Shown here: positions 55,291 to 64,000 of the stretch, piece after piece
How the letters are laid out: each line of letters opens with the position of its first letter
How positions within the stretch are numbered: the first letter of the stretch is position 1
Assembly: GCA_009599575.1 (NCBI GenBank)
Contig: VWND01000017.1
Location: forward strand, 62,001-126,000
Length of the DNA: 64,000 nt
Direction of reading: 5' to 3'
Source of the DNA: Blumeriella jaapii
Lineage: Eukaryota; Ascomycota; Leotiomycetes; Helotiales; Drepanopezizaceae
Made by a program: the position numbers and the translations under genes
Notes under the pieces: generated by a model
What the model saw: the letters and a program-made list of their open reading frames with translations, nothing else
Database searches by the model: none
Told to the model about the DNA's origin: nothing

Positions 55291-56900
55291 TAAAAAGTTT
55301 CGTCAATTTTAAATACACCGAGAACGGCCAGATAAAAACTTTTTTCTAAAACTGGAACCGATCCTTTTAAAGCTAAATTACCGTCGCCGGCGATAAAGTC
55401 TTTTTAATCGACGTTTTATCGGGAAACGAATAGCCGGCTTTGGCTTTAAACAAACGCTAAACTATAACAAAACCTGAAAAATACTCGGTTAAAAGCATTT
55501 ACGTTATTAATCGAAATAACACCGCGAATAAAATTAATTAATATTAATATTTTTTAGCTATTAATTCGGAAATAAAAGTTCCGAAGATTTCGTTTTCGTA
55601 TTAAACAAATCCGATTTATATATTTTACTTTTTTGTATTAATATTAGCACTTTTTATAAGCGCAAAACTAATAAAATACGATTCGTAAATTTTAGCGAAT
55701 CCGGTGGAAATATTTTCGGAAAAATAAACGATTGGTTCGAAAAAAACGAAGCAATAAAACTATTTTAATTAATTACTAGCGAATTCGAAAAACTTATTAC
55801 CGGCCGATTTTCCAGCCTATTATTTGGCAGCCGATTTACAAAAAAACGATTTGATAATTTGATAATCGGAACCCAATTTTTATTAAAAAAGAAAAAGGTT
55901 TTGTACGAAGTTTTACGCAACCGAAAAAAAAATTATGATTTTCGATTTCATCGAAATAAGCTAATTCAGTTTTAATATTACGCTTTATATCGATATTAAA
56001 ACCGTGCTTTACAAAGCCTGGCAAAAAAAGATTTTTTTAGTTTTCAAAGCTTTTTAAAATAAAATAGTCGAAATGCTAAAAAAACAAATTAAATAAAAGA
56101 TTTTCGAATTTTGCCACGGCTTATACAAAAACAAATGGTTTATCGTTGCGAAAAAAAAAAAGCATTTATAAATTTATTATCGCAATCGTCGAAATAAACA
56201 AAATAACGATACGAAACGCTAACGTGCCATTTAATATCGATTAATTTTCAAACGAATTCGCAAAATTAACGATCGTTTTTTTTTTCGAGTTTTGTTTTCC
56301 GGCTACGACCATTTAATATTTAACTTACGATTTCGAAATATAACGGTAATTTAAATTCTAATCGGTTTATTACGTATAACGAAAATATTTATAAAAGCTA
56401 TTAATTTAATCGCATAATTCGTAAAAGTCGTGTACAAAATCTTTATAATTTGCATTTCTAATATTGCTTTTTTTTATATTAACGACGTCGGAATAAAAGG
56501 TTTTAAATTATATTATAATAATAAAAAAATTCTTTTTAAAATTCGACGTTATATAATAAAATATATTTAAAATATCGATAAAATTATAATTTGCTTCGAA
56601 AAAGCCAAAGCTATTATTAGCTTTCGATTAAAATTTTGTATATTCGAAATAAATATCGTTGGTTATATGATTAATAGCGCTGGCCGTTATTTTTAACGAA
56701 AGAAAATTGAAAAGATTTGCAAATAGAAAAGATATAAAAATATTATCGAAGCCAGAGTTTTTATTAGCGTTATGATTTACTACCGCAATTAAATTAAAAA
56801 CTTTTTTCAGAAAGCTGCATTTATTTACGCTACGATAAAAAAAAAAGTCGATTTCGTTTAAAAAAAAAAGCAAAGCAAAACTATAAAAGTTTTTAAAAAA
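55291..56900 (+). pseudogene. A3 reverse transcriptase remnant
   Basis: Fingers near 56050-56160 (I-F-E-F-C-H-G-L-Y-K-N-K-W-F-I-V-A-K-K). YVDD box reads Y-I-N-D (Asn 56481-56483, Asp 56484-56486). The part 55291-55800 before it is the protease-RT linker conserved in family A (G-K-R-I-A-G-F-G-like, then A-K-S-I-Y-V-I-N-R). Confidence 0.83.
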
Positions 56901-57832
56901 CGACCTTTTATCGGTTTTATCGCTTATGCGGATCGATTATAGTTTAGACGCAGAAAAAATTATTTTAATTGTCGACGCTAATATTTTCGGTTGGAAAATT
57001 GTATTATAATAAATCGACGAAAATAAAAAACGGCATTTTTCACGATTCGAAAGCGGCTTATAATTTTTCGCAAAAGCACGCTACGATGCTATTAAACGAA
57101 AATATCGAGGCGCTTTTAAAATAATAAAAAAAATAAAAAGCGAATTGTACGGCGTATATTTTATTTTGAAAACAAACGCAAAAGTTTTTGTCGATTAATT
57201 AAATAAAAAAGCTAATAACTTATTAAAAGCGTTTGTTATTAATTAAATAATTTAAATACGACTTATAAATTTCGAAATCAGATATATTAAAAAAATAATT
57301 AATATAGCGGCAGACGGCCTTTTCAAACGAAAGCGTTTTTATCCGTTTGATTTCGCTAAATAAAGCGAATAAAATATCGACGAATAAATCGCTAACAAAA
57401 TCGGCTGTTTTGCTATTTGCGCTCTGAGTTTTATAAAGCCGAAACTATTCGCGTTATTATTTCGATTGGTATCGCGAATAAAAAATATTAATTTTCGGGC
57501 CGAAAAAGCATTCGCGTTATTATTTCGGCTAGCATCGCGAATAGATTTAACCGAAAACGATCGGAATAAGCCGATTAATAACGAAAATAAACTTTTGATT
57601 AATAATTACAAAACCGAGGATTTTTATTTAATCGTATATTATTTAATTATTTTATTTAAACTATTTAACGTGCTAAATTATTAATTCAAATTATTTAAAA
57701 ACCAGATTTTCGATTATATTTTAGCCGATAAAAAGCTGTATAAAATAAAAAATAATATATATTAAAAACGCTTAATAATAAATAACAAAGCCGATAAATT
57801 TCAAATTATAAAAAAAGCTTACGAAAAAGTGT
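56901..57832 (+). pseudogene. A3 RNase H and integrase N-terminus
   Basis: I-I-L-I-V-D-A-N-I-F-G-W near 56953-56988 is the RNase H start, with F-E-S-G-L following near 57040. 57466-57681 reads SRIKNINFRAEKAFALLFRL, the duplicated integrase tether. Cut by A4 at 57832 (left flank GTGT). Confidence 0.8.
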
Positions 57833-58101
57833 TGTAAAACGGTGATACTCTGTATTAATGGGAGTTGGTAGTTTTAGCTATGGTTGAGGCATAAACCCCT
57901 CCGAGACCCCCTGCCACTGACTATTTTCAACAAATATAAAAGCAAAGCACCCTTTTTAAATAGTACCATAAGCACGCAGTCCAATTCATACCTTTATTCA
58001 TTTCTTCTTTTTTTTTCGTTAGTTTCTTCTAGGAATTTCCTAAACTATTTTACCCACCGATATATGGCCGTATCAGTTTGGTTTTCCTACCTACTTTTAC
58101 A
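57833..58101 (+). repeat. A4 5' LTR (269 bp)
   Basis: TGTAAAACGGTGATACTC ... CTACTTTTACA. Outer part clean (ccctgccactgactattttc). Confidence 0.93.
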
Positions 58102-58133
58102 TTTGATAACCTACGCAAAAATTCAAATTTCGA

Positions 58134-59799
58134 TGTTTCGTTTTTATATATTCGCCGATGCATTTCTCAAATTCATAATTAAAATCGACTTCGATATTTC
58201 GCTATTACGGCTTAAAAAACCTTTTATATAATATTATTCGCAGCTATATTATATAAAAGACCTTTAATAACTTCTTTTATTTTGCGCACAATTATTAAAT
58301 TACAAAAATGCAACATATCTCAAAAACATCTGAAATTACGGTTAGACAATCCTGAACCGTGCGAAGTTCAAAGCTCGAAAATCGCCCTTTTGTTTAAAAA
58401 TAACAAATCGAATATTAATTCGTACGCTTCGACCGCTGCGCTCGGCCCTTTTGAATTAAATCTTTTTTAATCAAACGCTTAGCGAAAACTCAACCTTTTA
58501 ATCTTACGCTTTGTAATTATAGCAATTACAATTTGCGGCTTCTTATTAAAAATAGTAAAAAAATGGCTATACGTGTATTAGCCTAAGCCACGGAATATCG
58601 AAACCGTAAATTATATAATAATATTATATTAATTTAATTAATTTACCAAAAAACAAATTTTTTAACACGCTATCCAAATGTCTGGACGCAACTTTATTTT
58701 ATTTAATTCCTTCAGAAAACACAAAAATCTTTTTAATAGCTCTTTTATTAAAAACGATTTCTTTTATATTAAAAACTCTTAACCTACAACTTCAGAAAAC
58801 ATTCACTTATTTAATTTAAACCCCACCAACACTTTTATTAATACCATAAACAACGACGCTCTTCGTTTTTTTATGCGAGGCCGCATACCCCTTCCTGGCT
58901 CTTCTAATACACTTTTATTTAATAGCGCCAATATTACCGATTTTATCGAAAAATATAAAAAAACCTGTAAAAATTTCGAAATTTTTAAAACTAAAATATT
59001 CGATAAACTCTTTCGTTATTATAACCCAATTACCAAAAATATTATCAAATCGATAAATAAATAAAAAGCTATTAAAGCTCGAAACTGGCGTAAATTAATT
59101 AAAACTTTAAAATCGGAATTCCGAAATCACGATCGCTAGCAAATTCGCGATACTATCGCTTTTTTTAAACAGTTTGTTATAATAACTCGCCAAGCCAAAA
59201 AACTCAAAGTCTATTATCGTATTTATACGAAAGTTTTTAACGTTCTCGTTAATAAAAAGGTTTTAAGCGAGATTAAACAAAAGAAATTATTTTTACTTGG
59301 CCTTCCAACCAGTATTCGCAATAAAACTATTAAACATTTTAAAATTAATAAACAAAACCCTGAAACCTTCGATTAATATTTTAAATTTATAAAATTCGTT
59401 TTTAAATAAAATTAAAACGAACGTACTATCGAAGCTATAAACCAAAAAAAATCTTTTTTTTCCATTTACAAAAAAAACGTAAAAGCTTTAATACAGGAAT
59501 ATGCCCAGCTACTAAAAATTACCGAAATCGCTAAAAAACAATCAGTTATTATATTATTTAATCGTTTTGTAAAACTTATAAGCTTGAAAAAGCTTAACAA
59601 AAATATCGAAACTCTCGTATTAAAATTTACCGATATTAAAATTCAAAAATTTCAAAATAAAATCGAAGATTTTATACAACAGCAGAAAAAAAAAAACTCT
59701 TTTACGTTAATTCGAATAATAAAAACGATTAAAATAGTTTTTATAACAATTACTTTTTTTAAAATATACGAAGCGATCAACTTCGCCAAGCTATCGTAA
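58134..59799 (+). pseudogene. A4 gag remnant
   Basis: An ATG at 58134 replaces the GTG of the other copies. From 58282 to 59799 a single frame, with stops only at Gln/Trp-type positions, can be followed: SYASTAALGPFELNLF, a hydrophobic segment LLILRFVIIAITICGFLLKI (about 58492-58551), then TDFIEKYKKTCKNFEIFKTK and LNKNIETLVLKFTDIKIQKF. The hydrophobic segment occurs in all copies, but mutation towards Ile/Phe/Leu exaggerates it, so I do not call a membrane anchor. Confidence 0.65.
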
Positions 59800-60900
59800 A
59801 AGTAATAGCTGCCCAATAGCAATTTTCTCGTGCTAGCGATCAGAATCAGCGAAATATTAATTATAATAACGATTATTAAAAAAAAAAAAAAAACTAACGC
59901 GGAAACCAAAATCGCGGCTATCAAAATAGTAAAAATAATTATTAAAACAAACCCCGTGGCCTTAAATATAAATTTTATAATAATAAAAAAATTTATTACG
60001 AAAAATTTTATATTCGCTTTAAATGCAAAGCATTTAATTTCTGTATAAACAATAGTATTTGTTATATTAACAAATACGAAGCGATTTGCTTCGGACCGAC
60101 AAAAGCGGAAATAAGCCTTTTTAACAAAGCTGAAAATCAAAGCTAATTGAATACTATTCGTTTAAAAGTAAAAAGTACGGAATAAAACGACTGCTTAAAA
60201 AACAAAAAAAATGCAAAAACGATTTTTACTAATAAAAAAGAAAATATCCCAAAAAGCGTATTAATTAAAAAAAAAACTTTTATTTTAAGCGTAAATAAAA
60301 TTCAAATATATAAATAAAAAACAAATATATATATTACTAATACAAATATCGCATCTGCAAATATTATAGCTGCATAATCAAGCCAGCGAATTATAAAAAA
60401 GCAAAATGCTTTTATTTTATTCGCTAAACCAATTAATATAAAAAAAAACGTCAGAATCGAAAAAAAAAAAGATTTTAAAATTCGAAAAAAAACCGATAAA
60501 ATCATCAGAAAAACGCTTATAATAAAAAAAATTAACGACGATATAAAAAATATCGATACCGATATTCCGGTTCAAATTATTCAGAAAATACTAGTTTTTA
60601 AACGCTTATTATTAATACGAAGCGAAAAATAAATCAACAAATACATCAGCTCCGAAGCCGTCGACGAAGCTATTAAACAAATTATAAAACAAAAAATTAA
60701 ATTGAAATTTAACGATTTATTTAGCACAAAAAGAAAATTCGATAAAATTATTAATAAATAAATTTTTATATTAAAAAAAAACGAAAAAGTTGAAATTATC
60801 CGAAAAAAAAACGATTTTAAATTAAAAAAAAACTAAAAAAAAATTTACAATACCGCAGTTAATTTAGCCGATAAAAAAAAATCCTCGGAAAAAGTTAGTT
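59800..60900 (+). pseudogene. A4 gag-to-protease linker coding
   Basis: 59830-60045 reads ISEILIIITIIKKKKKTNAE, then FALNAKHLIS. The opposite strand is open for 162 codons (59652-60137) but is a shadow. Domain unknown. Confidence 0.4.
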
Positions 60901-60902
60901 TT

Positions 60903-61244
60903 TTGGCTTTCGCTATAAAAACCCAAAAGTCAAAACGACGAAACTGCTTTTATACGATTATAAAAGCATTAAAAATAAAAATAATATTTAAAAAAAGTAC
61001 GACCGCCCTCGCTTTATTCGATAATAAAACCGAAATCAATTGCATAAACCAGAAAACGGCAAAAGCCAGTAGTATTCCGATTATTACCGACAAACGAATA
61101 ATTTATATTACCGTTAATAAAAATACGATTAAATTTAATAAAATTATACGAAATATAAAAATCGACGTTGAAAGTATTATTATTTATAAAAACTTTTTAA
61201 TAATAAAAAAATACCTTTATTTTATTATTTTTGAAATATTTTAA
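60903..61244 (+). pseudogene. A4 aspartic protease remnant (best-kept frame)
   Basis: A frame open for 113 codons: T-T-A-L-A-L-F-D-N-K-T-E-I-N-C-I-N (active-site loop, Asp at 61020, Ser-Gly lost to Asn-Lys), IPIITDKRIIYITVNKN, then the second half of the fold ending Y-F-I-I-F-E-I-F, where the conserved L-x-G-M-P-W would stand. It shows that protease and RT are in the same Pol frame in family A. Confidence 0.8.
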
Positions 61245-62820
61245 ATTTTGGAAAGTTTCGTCAGTTTTAAATACACCGAAAACGGCCAAATAAAAGCTTT
61301 TTTTTAAAATTAAAACCGATTTTTTCAAAATTAAATTATCGTCGCCGGCGACAAAGTTTTTTTAATCGACGTTCTATCGGAAAACAAATAACCGGCTTTG
61401 GTTTTAAAATAAACGCTGAACTATAATAAAACCTGGAAAATACTCGGCTAAAAGCATTTACGTTATTAATCGAAATAGCACCGCGAATAAAATTAGCTAA
61501 TTTTAATATTTTTAGTTATTAACTCGGAAATAAAAATTCCGAAGATTTCGTTTTCGTATTAAACAAATCCGATTTATATACTTTATCTTTTTATATTAAT
61601 ATTAGCACGCTTTATAAGCGCAAAGCTGATAAAATACGATTCGTAAATTTCGGCGAATCCGATAAAAATATCTTCGAAAAAATAAACGATTAATTCGAAA
61701 AAAATAAAACAATAAAATTATTTTAATTAATTATTAGCAAACTCGAAAAACTTATTACCGGCCGATTTTCCAGCTTATTATCTGACAGCCGATTTACAAA
61801 AAAACGATTCGATAATTTAGCAATTAAAACTTAATTTTTGCCAAAAAAAAAAAAGGTTTTATACGAAGTTTTACGCAACCGGGAAAAAGCTATAGCCTTC
61901 GATTTTACCGAAATAAGCTAATTCAGTTTTAACGTTACGTTTTATATCGATATTAAAACCGTATTTTACGAAGCCTAGCAAAAAAAAACTTTTTCAGTTT
62001 TTAAAGCTTTTTAAAATAAAATAGTCGAAATGCTAAAAAAACGAATTAAGCAAAAAATCTTCGAATTCTGCCACGGCCTATATAAAAACAAATAATTTAT
62101 CGTTGCGAAAAAAAAAAAAAGCATTTACAAACTTATTACCGCAATCGTCGAAATAAACAAAATAACAATACGAAACGCCAATATGCTATTTAACGTCGAT
62201 TAATTTTCGAACGAATTCGCAAGATTAACGATCGCTTTTTTTTTCGATTTATTTTTCGGCTACGACTATTTAATACTTAACTTACGATTTCGAAATATAA
62301 CGGCAATTTAAATTTCAATCGGTTTATTACGCATAACCAAAATACTTATAAAAGCTATTAATTTAGTCGCTTAATTCGTAAAAATCGTATACAAAATTCT
62401 TATAATTTGCATTTCTGATATTACTTTTTTTTACGTTAACGACGTCGGAATAAAAAGCTTCAAATTATATTATAATAATAAAAAAATCCTTTTTAAAATT
62501 CGACGTTATATAATAAAATATATTTAAAATATCGATAAAATTATAATTTGCTTCGAAAAAGCCAAAGCTATTATTAGCTCTCGATCAAAATTTTATATAT
62601 CCGAAATAAATATCGTTAGTTATATAATTAATAACGCTGGCCGCTATTTTTAACGAAAAAAAATTAAAAAAATCTGCGAATAAAAAAAATGTAAAAATAT
62701 TATCGAAGCTAAAGCTTTTATTAGCGTTATAATTTACTATCGTAATTAAATCAAAAACTTTTTTCAAAAAGCTGCATTTATTTACGTTACGATAAAAAAA
62801 AAAATCGATTTCGTTTAAAA
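61245..62820 (+). pseudogene. A4 reverse transcriptase remnant
   Basis: Fingers near 62030-62130 (IKQKIFEFCHGLYKNK). YVDD box Y-V-N-D (Asn 62438-62440, Asp 62441-62443). Then C-F-E-K-A-K-A-I-I-S and the thumb. Confidence 0.85.
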
Positions 62821-63330
62821 AAAAAAAAAAAACAAAATTATAAAAATATTCAAAAACGATTTTTTGTCGGCTTTATTATTTATGCGGATCGATTACAGCT
62901 TAAACGTAAAAAAAATCATTTTAATTATAAACGCTAATATTTTCGGTTAGAAAACTGTATTACAACAAATCGATAAAAACAAAAAACGATATTTTTCACG
63001 ATTCGAAAGCGGCTTATAATCCTTCGCGAAAGCACGCTACAATACTATTAAACGAAAATATCGAAGCGCTTTTAAAATAATAAAAAAAATAAAAAGCGAA
63101 TTATACGGCGTATATTTTATTTTAAAAACGAACGCAAAAATTCTTATCGATTAACTAAATAAAAAAGCCAGTAATTTGCCAAAAGCATTCGTTATTAATT
63201 AAATAATTTAAATGCGATTTATAAACTTCGAAATTAAATATATTAAAAAAACAATTAATACAGCGGCAAACGGTTTTTCCAAACGAAAACGTTTTTATCC
63301 GTTTAATTTCGCTAAACAAAGCGAACAAAA
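62821..63330 (+). pseudogene. A4 RNase H remnant
   Basis: I-I-L-I-I-N-A-N-I-F-G near 62917-62949: here even the first catalytic Asp is Asn, because GTC-G context had been lost. F-E-S-G-L near 63005 and Y-F-I-L-K-T-N-A-K follow. Confidence 0.75.
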
Positions 63331-64000
63331 TATCGACGAATAAATCGCTGACGAAATCGGCTGCTTCGCTATTTACGCTTTAGATTTTATAAAGCTAAAA
63401 CCATTCGCGTTGTTATTTCGGCTGGCATCGCGAATAAAAAATATTAATTTTCGGACCGAAAAAGCATTCGCGTTATTATTTCGGCTGGCATCGCAAATAA
63501 ATTTAATCGAAAACGATCGGAATAAGCCGATTAACGACGAAAATAAATCTTTGATCGACAATTACGAAACCGAAGATTTTTATTTAATCGCATATTATTT
63601 AATTATTTTATCCAAACCATTTAATATGCTAAATTATTAATTTAAATTATTTAAAAACCAAGCTTTCGATTATATTTTGGCCGATAAAAAGCTATATAAA
63701 ATAAAAAATAATATATATTAAAAACGCTTAGTAGTAAATAATAAAACCGATAAGTTTTAAATTATAAAAAAAGCTTACGAAAAAGTGTTTTATAAAAAAG
63801 CTAAAACCATTTATTACCGAATTAAAAACGATTTTTAATAAAAAAAATGCTTCGAAAATTGCAAAGCTTTCGTTAAAAACTGTATTTTTTGCTAAAAACG
63901 AAAGCCTGGCCGAAAAAAAAACTTATTATATCCGACGTGGTTTTTTAAAATTTAAAAAAAAATTAACCTCGACGTTATACGCGTACCGATTACCGATCGC
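63331..64000 (+). pseudogene. A4 integrase, N-terminal part
   Basis: 63410-63637 reads LFRLASRIKNINFRTEKAFA plus a second LFRLASQ; the Cys-rich end N-C-K-A-F-V-K-N-C near 63858-63885 (last Cys lost). Truncated by the window edge a little before the catalytic core. Confidence 0.8.

Larger units (their letters stand above)
891..64000 (+). mobile_element. D2: family D chromovirus-like LTR retrotransposon, interrupted, runs off the window
   Basis: D2 is in pieces: 891-1046 and 46156-46260 (5' LTR), 46261-47172 and 49477-51886 (leader, gag, protease, start of RT). The rest, including its 3' LTR, is beyond the right edge. Pieces were joined by comparison with D1, which carries the same sequence uninterrupted at these points. 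The interruptions are A1 (TSD ACAT at 1043-1046 and 46152-46155), the foldback-like insertion (flanking TA) and A3. Coding is degraded throughout. Confidence 0.85.
51887..64000 (+). mobile_element. A3: family A element in D2, runs off the window
   Basis: 51887-57832 visible (LTR to integrase N-terminus), then interrupted by A4. Left flank is ACGT; the second TSD copy is outside. Of the four A copies its gag and linker are among the least mutated (52900-54300). Confidence 0.9.
57833..64000 (+). mobile_element. A4: family A element in A3, runs off the window
   Basis: Visible from its 5' LTR (57833-58101) to the integrase N-terminal part at 64000. The uninterrupted target can be read in A4 itself near 63780-63800. 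Layout as in A1-A3. Confidence 0.9.

Noticed and set aside
59652..60140. 162-codon hydrophobic minus-strand frame (also 2828-3342, 7389-7583, 53758-53988)
   Set aside because: Antisense to family A gag/linker; Lys/Asn/Ile-rich sense coding reads as Phe/Leu/Ile on the other strand, imitating membrane proteins.
1..64000. Mitochondrial or plastid origin because of extreme AT content
   Set aside because: No organellar genes; content is nested LTR elements with transition decay, and clean islands are of ordinary composition.

Overview
The window is a cemetery of Ty3/gypsy-type LTR retrotransposons with no intact host gene, tRNA, rRNA or CRISPR array that I can see. The sequence is very AT-rich, and every long open frame is retroelement coding broken by C-to-T and G-to-A changes (Trp and Gln codons turned into stops, Gly into Lys/Glu, Asp into Asn). 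Multi-copy gypsy elements destroyed by transition mutation point to a filamentous ascomycete (Pezizomycotina) with repeat-induced point mutation (RIP). No gene allows naming a species. The mutation is unusual in that C in CpG is largely spared.

Five retroelement families can be separated by LTR sequence and target-site duplications (TSDs). Family A is about 11.3 kb, with LTRs of 267-269 bp, 4-bp TSDs, gag, protease, RT, RNase H, integrase and about 4 kb of extra sequence after the integrase; it has four copies, all on +. Family B is about 7.4 kb, with 413-bp LTRs and a chromodomain, and carries an extra reading frame after pol. Family C is 1.0-1.2 kb, has 224-234-bp LTRs and is non-autonomous. 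Family D is about 6.5 kb, with LTRs of about 260-317 bp, a gag zinc knuckle and a chromodomain. Family E is 6.48 kb, with 297-bp LTRs and a chromodomain.

Layout. Bases 1-890 are the integrase of an old E copy (E2). D2 (+) begins at 891 and runs past the window end. A1 (1047-46151) sits in the D2 5' LTR. A2 (5551-29850) sits in the A1 RT. D1 (11251-24237, minus strand) sits in A2, and E1 (14911-21387) sits in D1. A1 also carries C1 (31493-32674) in its integrase and B (37756-46117) in its 3' LTR; B carries C2 (42463-43457). D2 resumes at 46156 and is interrupted by a 2.3-kb foldback-like minisatellite insertion (47173-49474) and by A3 at 51887, which in turn carries A4 at 57833. The deepest path is six levels: E2, D2, A1, A2, D1, E1.

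None of these copies can encode a working protein. The most recent arrivals, C1 and the foldback-like insertion, are almost free of RIP-type mutation, so insertion continued after the main mutational wave. Points deserving a second look are the CpG-sparing mutation pattern (which predicts which catalytic residues survived), the unrecognised post-integrase coding of families A and B, the D-to-C autonomous/non-autonomous relationship, and the palindrome-rich foldback-like insertion.
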